Below are positions 1 to 10,286 of a stretch of 64,000 bases of DNA, in pieces. A program made the translations under genes and the position numbers. Every line of letters starts with the position of its first letter. Positions within the stretch are counted from its first letter, which is position 1. A model generated the notes under the pieces. The model saw nothing but the letters and a program-made list of their open reading frames with translations. It had not been told where the DNA came from and ran no database searches. The DNA is from Straminergon stramineum (Eukaryota > Streptophyta > Bryopsida > Hypnales > Calliergonaceae). Location of the stretch: NCBI GenBank assembly GCA_963920665.1, contig OY987266.1, positions 5,275,001 through 5,339,000 of the forward strand, read 5' to 3'.

Positions 1-421
1 CGATCGAGGTGCGATTCTACTCGCTGTGGAGGTGTTGTAACGATTTTTTGTTTTAGGTGGAGTAGTTCGTAGTGATGTGGAGCTTCAAGCGACGAACTGC
101 AGAGAACTTGTTGAGAAAACCTAATTTGGATTCAGCGTTACCTCTAGTTCCAATGCAATGTCATCCTGCTTTGTGAGCAATCGTCGAGATACCTAGGGTA
201 TGGGAAGAGAGCGCTGAGAGTGGAAACAACGCACCGTCCGAAATTCGATTTTTGTCCAGGACAAGACGAATGTGTGAAGACGAGTGGATATCATTTTCGA
301 GAATTCTGCTTAATAACTACAGCCTCAACCTATGTCGTCGTCGGTCGGCAATGTGTATTCTTTCGCTTGTATTACCACCTTTTTAAGTTTCACCTTCTTT
401 GCAGGCAGGAACCGTGGCACC
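1..421 (+). promoter_or_regulatory. 5' region of the LepA gene with probable 5'UTR intron end
   Basis: This is the upstream and leader region of the LepA gene. A pyrimidine-rich stretch ending in TTTGCAG at 398-404 is a good 3' splice site, 17 bases before the ATG at 422. The frame is open upstream to an ATG at 332, but that extension runs through the polypyrimidine tract and would be intronic if the site is used. Several possible donors exist upstream (for example near 197), and I could not choose one. No TATA box is convincing. Confidence 0.5.
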
Positions 422-2632
422 ATGGCAGCTGCCACCGTTTCTGGTGCGGCTTGCATCTCACAGTCTGCGCATGGATCCATCATCTCAACTCGCTGTTCAT
501 CTGAAGCCAGTCCTCGACAGCAGCCTTCGATTTCAAGCAGATGCGCTGTACGAGTAGGGAAAAGACAGGTTAGGAGAGCATTTAGCAGGTCAGGGAGCAG
601 GTATCTACAGGACTTGGAAGCTGGCCGCTCACTCTTGAAAAGGGTTACGTTGCGAGGAGATTGGGATTCTAGGTTGGTAGCAAAAGATCAATATCCAAGG
701 CAGGGCATACGAGCTACTGGGGCTATCGAAGCAAAGCCTGAAAATTCTGCGAAAGATACTCCAGAAGAAGGGAACGCTGGCACAAGAGGCGTGGACAATG
801 GAAAGGACCGATTGTCTAAAGTTCCAATCTCACACATCAGAAACTTTTCGATTATCGCACATATTGATCACGGGAAGTCAACATTAGCCGACAAGTTGCT
901 GCAGACGACGGGTACAGTCCTTGCACGAGAAATGAAGGAGCAGTTTCTGGACAATATGGACTTGGAGCGAGAGAGGGGCATTACCATCAAGCTTCAAGCA
1001 GCTCGGATGCGCTATGTGGATGATGACACTCGCGAAGCCTACTGCTTGAATCTGATCGACACTCCAGGGCATGTGGACTTCTCGTACGAGGTGTCCAGGT
1101 CTTTGGCAGCTTGTGAAGGTGCTCTCTTAGTGGTTGACGCATCTCAAGGTGTTGAGGCTCAGACTTTAGCGAACGTGTATTTAGCTCTTGAATCAAACCT
1201 AGAAATCATTCCTGTGCTCAATAAGATCGACCTTCCTGGAGCTGACCCTGAGCGAGTGCGGAGAGAGATTGAGGAAATAATAGGTCTAGATTGCAGTGAA
1301 GCCATTCTTTGTTCTGCGAAGGAGGGACTAGGAATTCCTGAGATCCTAAAGGCAGTGGTTAAGAAGATTCCTCCACCGAAACAGACAGCTGAAGAGCCTC
1401 TTCGCGCCTTGATTTTCGACTCTTACTATGATCCCTACCGGGGAGTCGTTGTGTATTTCCGAGTTATGGATGGGGTTGTGAAGAAAGGGGATTATGTGCA
1501 GTTCATGGCTAGTGGGAAGGAGTATCAGGTAGACGAAGTGGGAGTTTTGTCTCCTATTCAAATGCCTTTGAAGGAGCTGTTTGCTGGCGAGGTGGGTTAT
1601 TTGTCTGCATCCATCAGATCCGTGGCTGATGCAAGAGTCGGGGACACTATCACCACTGTTTCTCGAAAAGCTACTGAGGCTCTACCCGGGTACCAATTGG
1701 CGACACCTATGGTCTTTTGTGGACTGTTTCCTATTGATGCAGATGAATTTGTGGAGCTACGAGAAGCTCTTGAAAAGTTGCAGTTGAACGATGCGGCACT
1801 TCAGTTTGAGCCAGAAACTTCCAGTGCCATGGGCTTCGGTTTTCGATGTGGCTTCCTGGGTCTTCTGCACATGGAGATTGTGCAGGAAAGGTTAGAAAGG
1901 GAGTACAACCTTAACCTCATCACTACTGCGCCCAGTGTGGTATATCGAGTGCACTGCAGTGATGGCAGTGTAGTCGAATGTTCAAATCCTTCTGCTCTGC
2001 CAGAGGCTGGAAAGCGCAAGGCCATCGAAGAGCCTTTTGTAAGAATTGAGCTGCTAACACCGAAAGACTACATCGGTCCCCTGATGGAACTAGCCCAAGA
2101 AAGGCGTGGGGAGTTTAAGGAAATGAAGTTCATCACTGAGAATCGGGCTTCGTTAGTGTACATGATGCCCTTGGGAGAGATGGTCGGGGATTTTTTCGAT
2201 CAGCTGAAGTCACGGAGTAAGGGCTATGCTAGCATGGAGTATTCTGTGAAGGGCTATCGAGAAAGCAAGTTGGTGAAGCTTGACATTTTGATCAACGAAG
2301 AACCGGTTGACCCCCTTGCAGTCATTGTGCACCAGGATAAGGCTTACAGTGTTGGTCGGGCACTTACTCAGAAACTAAAGAAGTTGATTCCCCGTCAGCT
2401 GTTCAAGATTCCAATTCAAGCTTGTATTGGCTCCAAGGTCATTGCTAGCGAGGCAATTGCCGCCATGCGCAAAGATGTGCTGGCGAAATGCTACGGTGGA
2501 GATATCACGCGTAAAAAGAAGCTGTTGAAAAAGCAAGCCGAGGGTAAAAAGCGCATGAAGTCAGTGGGCAGAGTGGATGTTCCTCAAGACGCTTTCATGG
2601 CCATTCTAAGGTTGGAGAAAGAAGTTGTGTAA
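422..2632 (+). CDS. LEPA: Plastid translation factor LepA / EF4 (cpLEPA), intronless coding region
   Basis: Encodes a 736-residue GTPase of the LepA/EF4/GUF1 family, ribosome-associated translation factors; the plastid form supports chloroplast protein synthesis. The G motifs are all intact: AHIDHGKST (about 146-154), RGITI (185-189), DTPGH (213-217), NKID (267-270) and SAK (298-300). After domains II, III and V comes the LepA-specific C-terminal domain, with the tract [20 protein letters not shown] near the end. The first 135 residues precede the GTPase core, are rich in Ser, Arg and Ala, and look like a plastid transit peptide ([19 protein letters not shown] start). I chose ATG 422 over the in-frame ATG 332 because 422 has a strong context (caccATGG) and a 3' splice site lies just before it. 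The coding region has no intron and no break. A mitochondrial GUF1 is the alternative, but the long Ser/Arg-rich leader favours plastid. It converges with the DTD2 gene. Confidence 0.93.
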   Translation: MAAATVSGAACISQSAHGSIISTRCSSEASPRQQPSISSRCAVRVGKRQVRRAFSRSGSRYLQDLEAGRSLLKRVTLRGDWDSRLVAKDQYPRQGIRATGAIEAKPENSAKDTPEEGNAGTRGVDNGKDRLSKVPISHIRNFSIIAHIDHGKSTLADKLLQTTGTVLAREMKEQFLDNMDLERERGITIKLQAARMRYVDDDTREAYCLNLIDTPGHVDFSYEVSRSLAACEGALLVVDASQGVEAQTLANVYLALESNLEIIPVLNKIDLPGADPERVRREIEEIIGLDCSEAILCSAKEGLGIPEILKAVVKKIPPPKQTAEEPLRALIFDSYYDPYRGVVVYFRVMDGVVKKGDYVQFMASGKEYQVDEVGVLSPIQMPLKELFAGEVGYLSASIRSVADARVGDTITTVSRKATEALPGYQLATPMVFCGLFPIDADEFVELREALEKLQLNDAALQFEPETSSAMGFGFRCGFLGLLHMEIVQERLEREYNLNLITTAPSVVYRVHCSDGSVVECSNPSALPEAGKRKAIEEPFVRIELLTPKDYIGPLMELAQERRGEFKEMKFITENRASLVYMMPLGEMVGDFFDQLKSRSKGYASMEYSVKGYRESKLVKLDILINEEPVDPLAVIVHQDKAYSVGRALTQKLKKLIPRQLFKIPIQACIGSKVIASEAIAAMRKDVLAKCYGGDITRKKKLLKKQAEGKKRMKSVGRVDVPQDAFMAILRLEKEVV

Positions 2633-3251
2633 ATTAGTTAGGTATTGTTTTCGCCCTCTACTCATTTGACAAAAAATTAAAAATTGCCATGAAATTGTGG
2701 CTTTTCAATTAGAGTGTTTCTGGTGTGTTCTGAAACGCTACCTATTTTTTCCTATACTGGTCCTGGGTATCCCCTGCCGTTTCTCGTTGCTTCACAGAAT
2801 GCTCACAAGTGTTGAGCAGAATGGGAAGTGTGTGAGGGAAAGCAGGGACTTGGCCTTGAACATGATTGGATTCGAAGCAACCTCACCAGGCTGTAAAGGT
2901 ATGGCAGATCCGTCAGTAAGCCCTGTTTGTCCCGTAAGCAATGGAGTCGTTAATTGCAGCTGTAAGGTATAGGATGTGGAGCGTGATGAGGTGGGAGTAT
3001 ACCTTGCTCGGTCTTTGGGCCAAGATCATATGCCGTACCTGTCCATATCTGTAAAAATCTGATACGAAGCTCATCGGGCTTCATGATATTGATTGAAATT
3101 TTCTTGGGTGCGGGCTCAGCTGGGAGCTTGCTGCCTGAGCTCGTGCACGTCGCCTAGTGATATTGCACTACTTCCTTGGCTGGCGAAACCCTTTTCCTTC
3201 CCTAGAGGATCCAAAACAATCTCTGGAACCTGGACAAGATGATACCGCTAG
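2633..3251. other. LepA 3' flank, no further gene seen
   Basis: AT-rich 3' flank that must hold the LepA 3'UTR; AAAAATTAAAAATTG near 2671 could serve polyadenylation. A 91-codon open frame at 2697-2972 has no recognisable domain and lies where the 3'UTR is expected, so it is not called a gene. Confidence 0.5.
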
Positions 3252-3255
3252 TTAA

Positions 3256-3897
3256 CTCAAGTGCTCAAGGCACCATGTTTTGGTGTGGACTAAACTTTGA
3301 AGTTGAATCATATCTTACTGAAGTACTATTTTTGATATTTCCTTCTTTTGTTGAACACCCTTTAAAGTCTATTTAAAGCATCACAAATCTGATTCGAAAA
3401 TAAATTGTTCATGATTTTTCTATTGAAGATTTTATGGAAGTATGTCCATTGCAAATCTAGATTTTTTAGTGTTAAGGGACTCTTGGAGATGAGCCTCAAA
3501 TATATTGGATCTTGGGGGCAAAGTCACATTGAAAATTCATTTAAAAAAATTGTTGAATAGATTTTGAGAAGTCATAAGTCAATTATGGTTATGCATTTTA
3601 TGTTCTTTAACCCCATATTTTTTTCATGACCTCAATTTTAGATTTGATATGTAAAAAGAGGATTGAAAGACTTCAAAGAACTTTCATGGTTTTCATAGCT
3701 TCTTGATCAAACATTACTCTGTATAATCTTTCAATCCCTAAGTAATATTGTTGTGTTTTCTTTTCCTATGTGGTCCATAACACATCTAGTTTGAATTTGT
3801 ACAATTACAATTTAAAATTATTTGATAAGACATCAAAACTTGAGCTTTTGGTTTAGTTTTGAGCAAATTTCAAGAAGCTCAAAAAGGCCTTTAGGGA
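3256..3897 (+). mobile_element. Degenerate TTAA-flanked element, copy of the 4,369-5,005 family
   Basis: 642 bp flanked by TTAA at 3252-3255 and 3898-3901. It aligns throughout with the 4,369-5,005 element: both begin with a GGCACC/AGCACC...TTTTGGTG segment followed by aactttgaagtt, share the central CTTGGAGATGAGCCTCAAATA-type tract, a TAATCTTTCAAT motif, and the right end GAGCAAATTTCAAGAAGCTC. The left terminus (CTCAAGTGCTCAAGGC) has drifted from the family CCCCTAAATGCCCAA, while the right terminus still reads as CCCTAAAGGCC on the complementary strand. No coding capacity. Confidence 0.7.
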
Positions 3898-3901
3898 TTA
3901 A

Positions 3902-4293
3902 AATGAACAAGACAATCCTAAATGGTTGTAAGGGATGGAAGTTTCTTTTGTATCTCATATAAGTTTTCCTGCATTCTCTCCACTTATGGCTCCACATAAA
4001 CCAACATATTGTGTTTTCCCACATTGATGGTCTTTGAAATGGTTCAAGAATGTTATCTATCAAAGGTTTGTGAATTTGACATTTTTTTGAAATGACCTTG
4101 TAAATTGACCTTGGTATGGAAGTGTTTTATTTTGTAAACTCAAATCATGAGCATAAGAAAACTGTTTACTGTGTCTTTCCTCACTAGTGTGGAGTCATTA
4201 AAATCTACTATGACTCTACCTATTGAAATGACACACAAAACTATTACACTAAGAAATTTGCCATACTTGAGGAAAACAAGATTAGGCTACGGT
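3902..4293. other. Intergenic AT-rich DNA between two TTAA elements
   Basis: Nothing recognisable as a gene. Short open frames on both strands (3833-4063 minus, 4147-4368 plus) show no domain and partly overlap repeat ends. Confidence 0.5.
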
Positions 4294-4297
4294 TTAA

Positions 4298-5161
4298 CCC
4301 TTAAAAGGCCCTCGGGGTCCATCTATATGACCTGTATTTCGCTTAATAACTATTCAATTGTGGTTTAACCCCTAAATGCCCAAAGCACCAAATTTTGGTG
4401 TTTCAAAAACTTTGAAGTTAAGTAAAATCCAACCAAATTGCTATTATTAGTAGTTTATATTTTTGGAGAATTCTTTTTGAAGTCTAGTTTTAGGATCAAA
4501 AAGTTGATTTGAAAAATAAAGGATTATGATTTTTCTATTGATGATTTAGTGCAAGGATGCCCGTTGCAATCTTGACTTCCCATAGTGTTGAGGGCTCTTG
4601 GAAATGAGCCTCAAATACACTAGATCTTGGAAGCAAAATCACATTCAAAATTCATTTAAAAAAATTGTAGAATAGATTTTGAAAAGTCATAAATTGATTG
4701 GGGTTGTGCATGCTAGGCCCTATAACCTCATATTTTTTTAGTGACCAACTTTTTAGAGTTGACATGCAAAAAGTGAATTGAAAAATTTTCACAGTTTTTA
4801 CACCCTCATGATCAAACATTATAATCTTTCAATTAGTAAGTAATATTGTTATGTTTTCTTTTCCTATGTGATCTCTAACATGTCTAGTTTGAATTTGTAC
4901 AGTTACAATTCAAAAGAAATTGGTACAACTTATGAAAATGTTGACTTTTGATTCAATTAAGAGCAAATTTCAAGGAGCTCCAATCAAGCCTTGGGCATTT
5001 AGGGGTTAATAGATGAGTTATGATACATTTTTATTTACATACTATCATGATCATTAATTTACTTTGCACTAAAAAGTATTTGGTCAATGTTTTCTTGATC
5101 AAATACCACCAAATACATAATGTACTATATGGCCATAAAGGGCTTTCAGGCCCTTCTAGGG
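4298..5161. mobile_element. Outer TTAA-flanked element carrying a nested element
   Basis: Flanked by TTAA at 4294-4297 and 5162-5165. The left end reads CCCTTAAAAGGCCCTCGGGG; the right end read on the complement is CCCTAGAAGGGCCTGAAAG, an imperfect inverted repeat of about 20 bp. The element at 4,369-5,005 sits inside it, so the original outer element was only about 220 bp. No coding capacity. Confidence 0.6.
4369..5005. mobile_element. TTAA-flanked MITE-like element with near-perfect terminal inverted repeats
   Basis: 637 bp between exact TTAA copies at 4365-4368 and 5006-5009. The left terminus is CCCCTAAATGCCCAA and the right terminus is its exact reverse complement over 15 bp, with the match continuing after one mismatch. 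There is no open frame of note, so it is non-autonomous. TTAA duplication with a CCC-starting inverted repeat is the piggyBac-type signature (family knowledge); assignment of this element to piggyBac is inference. Confidence 0.82.
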
Positions 5162-5165
5162 TTAA

Positions 5166-5553
5166 ACAAACTAATAAAGCATGAACAACACAAGCTTGGA
5201 CAATCAGGCTTTGAGGCTAATTTACGACTGAAAAGAAGTAATCAATCAATCAATGTGCAGATTAAAACAACATTATGACGGTAGTGACTAGCTTGACAAT
5301 GTCAATGTCAGTGTCGGAAGAATACTACGGTATGCACAAACTTTCCTAAACTACAAAATTGTTTCTCCGTCTCAATGCCGTAAAGTGACTGCTCAGAGAG
5401 CTCACGAATAACTATAAAGACATCGTCATGGATACATGCACCCGGGATACCCCTAATTCTGCCACCTGAAACTAAAATGTAAAAAAATGATTACACTAGC
5501 ACCTTCCTACTTGCGGCCATGATTTAGAGAACATCAATCCTAGTGTACAGATC
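5166..5553 (-). other. 3' flank of the DTD2 gene
   Basis: Sequence downstream of the minus-strand DTD2 stop codon, presumably holding its 3'UTR. AT-rich in its distal half, with no second gene visible. Confidence 0.45.
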
Positions 5554-6516
5554 TCAAGAAGTAAAAAAGTCGCTAGGCTTTCCAATCTTGATGTTTTCCT
5601 TCTCCAGAAACCAAGTAATTGCATTCCGCTGCCAAGCCTTGAAGCTCTTCCCATCAAGGTGAGCCACAACCTCCCCTCCAGGAAACGCCAGCTTGGTTGC
5701 CTTCACAGCCTCGAGAATGGCCTCCTTCCAAGTCCCACCAATCTTCCCAAAGTCCTTCACATTGGACCCAGGATCAGTCATCAACAAGGAGTACCCGGAA
5801 AGCAAGTGCCCAACCCAGACCCCCTCCTTCTGCACCACATCCCCATGCCGGGGCACATAGTGCCCACCCCCAATCCCCAACAACACCTTCTGCCCACGAT
5901 GAATCTCCTCCTCCCAAACCCCTAACCCTAACCCTAATCCTCCATCCAGCCCCAAGCCTTGCAAAAACACCGCTGCAACCGCTGCGGCGGCGTCCTCGCG
6001 CTTCCAATACTCCTCCGTGCTCCCGATCTCCACGAACATGGCGGGAGCCTCCGTCCACGGGCCGTGATGGGTCGCTTCCAGTGTGATTTCAAACTCCGGG
6101 AGGAGCTTGTTGGCCGCTGCAACAGTTTTGAGGAGACGGAACCAGGGTCCGATGCGGGGGTTGGGTGGTGAGGCGCGCCCGGGGAGTCCTCCTGCAGGTG
6201 GAGTTTCCCCCTGGAGGAGGTGCGGGACGCCGATCGGGTGCACTGTGAGAGCCGGGCGGTTGGAGACTGCCGTGTGACGGCTCATGAAGATGATCTCCGA
6301 GACTTTCTCTCCCGTTTGGGACTCCCATCGCTGCTCCAGGAAGTCGTGGTGCACCAGGTGGTCGGGGAGATGGAGCATGCGGATGTTGCCGGTTTGGTAG
6401 GTCGGGTTATGGTCGACGTCGGGTCCGCGAGTCCAGGAGGAGCAGAGGGAGAGGAGAGCGGACGCGGGGCCGATGGAGGCCGGGTCGGCCTTGGTGGCCA
6501 CCAGCAAGGACACCAT
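5554..6516 (-). CDS. GEK1: D-aminoacyl-tRNA deacylase, archaeal/plant type (DTD2, GEKO1)
   Basis: A 320-residue protein matching the DTD2/GEK1 family, which hydrolyses D-aminoacyl-tRNA and, in plants, also clears aldehyde-modified D-aminoacyl-tRNAs; the Arabidopsis gek1 mutant is ethanol hypersensitive (family knowledge). Visible family landmarks are the N-terminal MVSLLVATKADPASIGPASA, SRHTA (79-83), EATHHGP (147-153), GIGGGHYVPRHGD (214-226) and the C-terminal KIGKPSDFF block. The His-rich motifs are those expected to bind metal. The coding region has no intron. The start at 6516 matches the family; the frame stays open 8 codons further, but that stretch is the polypyrimidine tract of a 3' splice site (AG at 6519-6520). 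The linker at 187-200 is rich in Gly and Leu and is encoded by a telomere-like repeat. It is divergent from ARL8 and convergent with LepA. Confidence 0.93.
   Translation of the reverse strand: MVSLLVATKADPASIGPASALLSLCSSWTRGPDVDHNPTYQTGNIRMLHLPDHLVHHDFLEQRWESQTGEKVSEIIFMSRHTAVSNRPALTVHPIGVPHLLQGETPPAGGLPGRASPPNPRIGPWFRLLKTVAAANKLLPEFEITLEATHHGPWTEAPAMFVEIGSTEEYWKREDAAAAVAAVFLQGLGLDGGLGLGLGVWEEEIHRGQKVLLGIGGGHYVPRHGDVVQKEGVWVGHLLSGYSLLMTDPGSNVKDFGKIGGTWKEAILEAVKATKLAFPGGEVVAHLDGKSFKAWQRNAITWFLEKENIKIGKPSDFFTS
5920..5937. repeat. Three telomere-type repeats inside the DTD2 coding region
   Basis: CCCTAACCCTAACCCTAA on the plus strand, TTAGGG units on the coding strand, translated as alternating Gly and Leu around residues 193-198. 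The reading frame is kept because the six-base unit encodes two codons. Plant telomeres usually use TTTAGGG, so this is a TTAGGG variant or a chance microsatellite rather than a telomere scar. Confidence 0.75.
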
Positions 6517-6518
6517 CG

Positions 6519-6633
6519 CTGCCAACACCAGAAAGTGCAAAATTCAGCTGAAACGCCACATCCTTGCAAATACTAGGAAACCCTAATTCTAGAGGCAAAA
6601 AATTGTAAGAGAAATATCGATACCAGTACTGAC
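6519..6633 (-). other. Probable 5'UTR intron of DTD2
   Basis: On the minus strand a donor GAG|GTCAGTA lies at about 6633 and an acceptor TTGGCAG at 6519, two bases before the start codon. A 115-bp intron in the leader fits the consensus at both ends; transcript data are not available here. Confidence 0.6.
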
Positions 6634-7312
6634 CTCGAATTCCGGCCGCAATCCTTTCGCAAGCTCAGTCCGATTGAAGTGATGAGTAGTGAATTGAAAC
6701 TCTACCGCAGTCGACCTGCATACACCATCTCCATGCAACTCTCAATTGGCACAAAGAGTTTGACCTAATTGAGCTCTTAAAAGTGCTCGTTCTCTACATC
6801 CCTAACCCCACATTGGCAAAAAACAGTAACCACACAGTGCAAAATTCAGCGAAAAACTCCACACCTTGCAAGCCAAATTCTTACCACACAGTAAGCAAAG
6901 AATTAGTTGAGAAGCATTGAAATCGGTACTGACCTCAAAGTGCTGGAATTCCAACTGATTACTTGGTTTCACGCATAATTGATCAGGCAAGTTTGATCAG
7001 GTCTGTTGGAATCCCACTGTTGATTCAAGAAGCCCACTTTGCTCAGCAGAGGTTTCTTAATGAACTATTGAAAAAAAGAACCGGTCCACCAGCTCATACG
7101 GAGACAGTATCACCCAAAGCCCAGGCAATCCGCTCAAAGCCTGAAATCCTTCCAGTGTGTGAAACAATCCTTCCGCAAGTCAGTCCAAATGAACTGAGCG
7201 AGGCCGAAGCTCAACCCCAGCTCGACCTACATAACACGCCATCAATGTCTGAACTGGCACGGAAAGTTTAACCTAATTGATAATTGAAGGAGCTCTCAAG
7301 GTGCTCGATCTC
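6528..7312. repeat. Diverged tandem duplication of the DTD2 upstream region
   Basis: Two diverged copies of the DTD2 leader region lie in tandem. In unit 1 (6,528-6,800) the landmarks are GTGCAAAATTCAGC (6,535), GTACTGACCTC (6,626), CGCAAG...CAGTCC (6,659) and TTTGACCTAATTGAG...GTGCTCG (6,760). Unit 2 carries the same series in the same order: GTGCAAAATTCAGC (6,838), GTACTGACCTC (6,926), CGCAAGTCAGTCC (7,175) and TTTAACCTAATTGA...GTGCTCGATCTC (7,268), with about 210 bp extra between the second and third. GTACTGACCTC is the complement of a splice donor, so both units keep a possible first-exon donor. Confidence 0.65.
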
Positions 7313-8142
7313 AAACCGTTCACCTCTAGTTGTGCAACTACGTCAGTCGATCTTCACACAGTGCAATCACCCATTTCTCTTTTGACCGAACCTCCAGAAA
7401 TCAAATTCCTGCACCTTTCTTGTGCCAACGCCAGCTGCACACTCACCCTTCAAGCAAGTGGCTGCAAATTCCGACACCCATTCTGTGCGTAGACCATGAG
7501 TCCACAGCTTTCAAAAAGTAGCTGTTACCTTTTTAGGACTTTGCTGAGACCCTGAACCAGGAGAGGTCCGGGCGGGTATCAGGATTCATTGGCTCAGGCC
7601 GGCAAGTTCTATCCGCTTTTCAAGCTGCCTCCAAAGTTAAGGTATTGTTTCGCCGGCCTCCGCTCTTTGCAAGCTTTCGCATCTTTGCACTTGGCGTTCG
7701 CTCTCTGCACTCTCTCTTCACGAATTTCTCCGTTGTCGATTCTTTGCTGCACTTGGTGAGCACATCAATAGTTCTCTGTTTCTCAGGAAGGGGGTTAATT
7801 GTGGGTGCGCAACAAGAGGTCTGTTGGAGGTAAAATATAATTTGATTTTGGGCGGTGTCTGAGGTAGAAGTGGATTCACATATTTGAATTCTTTCGATGC
7901 GGTGACGCTGCGAGGATGGGTTTTCCTGCTCTGCATCGTTCATACCGTGGTCTGGTGCAGAATCGGGTGGTGGTTTCCTCGCGGTTGTTTGAACGTGTTT
8001 AGGGTTTTTTCTGTGTGGACGGCGATTCATCGTGTGTTTGATGGATGTTGACGCAGTTTTCTCCCGGAATTTGTTGTTCGGGGAAGGATTGATCAGCTTG
8101 ACTTGAAGAGCAGCAAGAGACTGTTGCAGTAACTCCAAAATG
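7313..8142 (+). promoter_or_regulatory. ARL8 upstream and leader region with probable 5'UTR intron
   Basis: A TC-rich leader (about 7,660-7,755) ends in CTTG|GTGAGC at 7755/7756, a good donor, and TGTTGCAG ends at 8129, a good acceptor, giving a possible 374-bp leader intron that ends 11-14 bases before the start codon. The region between here and the DTD2 start (about 1.6 kb) must hold both divergent promoters. A long minus-strand open frame (7,620-8,471) crosses ARL8 exons 1 and 2 and is not credible. Confidence 0.5.
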
Positions 8143-10286
8143 ATGGGAATGTGGGATGCGTTTCTCAATTGGCTCCGAAGGTGTGTGTGCCTTGGCGTTT
8201 GATCATGAACTCGTGATTTGAGCTTGTTGTTGAGCTTTGTGAGATCACGGGGTGATAGGCGCGCAACTCTGCATAATCTATAAAAAATTGAAAGTTTCTG
8301 TGGTGTTGGGGTTGCTTTTGAGATTAATTTGTGGCGAGATTTTGGCAGTTTGTTTTTCAAGCAAGAAATGGAGTTATCGCTGATAGGTTTGCAGAACGCT
8401 GGAAAAACATCGCTTGTCAACGTTGTTGCGGTTCGTTTCTCTCTCAGTGTCAGCTTTTTGTTTATCTGCAATTTTCTTGGATTATCATGTTAATTTGCTA
8501 CTCGATTACCACCGTGAACACCCGTTGAATCGATGAACTGTGAGCCAAATATAAAACAGAATCCGGATTCTTTTTGTGAACAATATTTATGTTCGCAAAG
8601 GCGGTTGTAGCTCACATGAGCATTACTTATTTCTTCTCGTCCGGTTCCCTCGTCAGCATGTTTGGATGTAGACTCATCGGACAGGGATTGAGTGCCTATC
8701 AATGGAATTAATTGCATTAAAAGTGAACCAGTTCTTCAGTATTTTAGTGCTCCAGATTCTTTTTTTGCTGCAGTGGAAAGGGTGCAAGTTGTATACCACT
8801 TTAGAATATCATAATGTGATGCAGCGCACGTGGGAATTATTAGGCAACAATTACTGGATAATTTTGGCTATTTCTCTCGAAGTTGTTTAATCACTAAGCT
8901 GTCAATCTAGGGTTGACAGATTTCCACAACAGAGAATCACTTGTTACTGGTTTACTGTTGTACTCATTATTGTTATTGCTATTATTGTATTGCAGACTGG
9001 TGGTTACAGTGAAGACATGATCCCCACAGTAAGTGCCAAGTGCCTTAATCTTTAATTTGTTTTAATTCTGTTGCATGTTTGCCTGAGGACGTCTGATATC
9101 GATGACCGTCCCAAGAGAAAGACACCCTTTTCTGGTCCTGTCCACGGTTTTCAAGCAACTTTGGCCAAGTTTTTGCTCGTTGAGCAATTTTAGTGCTTCT
9201 GTTATCTACTTACGCTCATCCCTCATGTTCAGGTGGGATTCAATATGCGTAAGGTGTCGAAAGGCAATGTGACTATCAAACTGTGGGATTTGGGTGGTCA
9301 ACCACGTTTTCGTAGCATGTGGGAGCGGTATTGCCGTGGGGTGTCGGCCATTGTGTAAGTCTCTGAGTGTTTCTCCATCTTCTGAACCAATTGGGGTAGT
9401 AATAAGTTTCATTCTTGTATCTTGTTTTCTGTTAGCAATCTCTATTACCAAATTTCAATTTTTTTGGAATTTCTGTAAATCTCATGTCTTCATGCCAGAA
9501 CCTCGAGGAGCGGCAGAATGTAATGCTGACTGTTTTGTCCTTGCTTTGCATGGCAGCTACGTGGTTGATGCTGCAGACAGAGACAACATTGCGATATCTA
9601 AGAATGAGTTGCACGATCTGCTGAATAAGCCTTCTCTCCACGGTATTCCTCTGCTTGTGCTGGGTAACAAAATCGACAAGCCGGAAGCAATCTCAAAGCA
9701 GGCGCTTATCGATCAGATGTACGTTTCTTTGTCTCCCCAGATAATTCGAATTATAGGAAGCCTTGTAAGAGATCAAATAGGAGCATTGCTATTGAGATTC
9801 CAAATACAAAGTTTACTGTTCTAACTCACAAGGGGGCTTTCAGCTACATTGCCACCCACAGATTTAGTCGCTTTTAGATATTTTCGAGTTTCTGCTATGT
9901 TCTTAACCCCTAACTGACCAAGTCAGAAATAGATAGTCCACTTTGAAAGCTAGTAGCCGATTGCAGTATATTTCAATTCTCATTTCTATCAGTCAATAGT
10001 GTAGGTACATTTCGTTACCTTGCTTAATGACTTAATTCAGCTACGTCAGTCATGGAAGCGGCCATTTTCCACTCTCTGGGCACTTAGGGATTTGAGGGCT
10101 TCAACTTTCTTCTGCCAAATTCTAGTGTTGAGAATCTTAACCTTCTGCCGATTGTGCTAATACAGGGGCCTACAAGGTTTGAGCGACAGAGAGGTGGCAT
10201 GCTACACCATTTCGTGCAAAAACTCTACCAACATTGACATGGTCATTGACTGGCTGGTGAAGCACTCCAAGACTGCCAAGGGTTGA
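8143..10286 (+). CDS. ARL8: ARF-like small GTPase ARL8, six coding exons
   Basis: Exons 8143-8180, 8349-8430, 8996-9028, 9233-9354, 9557-9718 and 10166-10286 join to 558 nt, 185 residues. All introns are GT-AG and the joined protein reads through without a break. Landmarks are [12 protein letters not shown] at the N-terminus, P-loop GLQNAGKT (26-33), switch I Thr51, WDLGGQ (69-74), NKID (129-132) and SCK (162-164); the end is HSKTAKG. ARL8 acts on late endosome, lysosome and vacuole membranes; in plants homologues are also host factors for tobamovirus replication (family knowledge). It lacks the Gly-rich myristoylation context of true ARFs, and the N-terminal amphipathic helix is typical of ARL8. 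ATG 8140 lies directly upstream in frame (giving MMG...), so either Met may be used; 8143 matches homologues. Intron 5 carries a short TTAA-flanked element. Confidence 0.93.
9907..10091. mobile_element. Short TTAA-flanked element in ARL8 intron 5
   Basis: 185 bp between TTAA (9903-9906) and TTGA (10092-10095). Left end CCCCTAACTGACCAA; right end on the complement ATCCCTAAGTGCCCAG. The ends resemble the window-wide CCCCTAAATGCCC consensus but are degenerate, so this may be an old copy. Confidence 0.45.

Noticed and set aside
332..421. N-terminal extension of LepA by 30 residues from ATG 332.
   Set aside because: The segment includes a polypyrimidine tract and a 3' splice site and is hydrophobic rather than transit-peptide-like.
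7620..8471. 283-codon minus-strand frame opposite the ARL8 leader and first exons.
   Set aside because: It crosses ARL8 exons 1 and 2 and their splice sites, has no domain and a low-complexity composition.
9294..9824. 176-codon plus-strand frame that includes [20 protein letters not shown].
   Set aside because: It reads across ARL8 introns 4 and 5; the spliced ARL8 model accounts for the conserved part.
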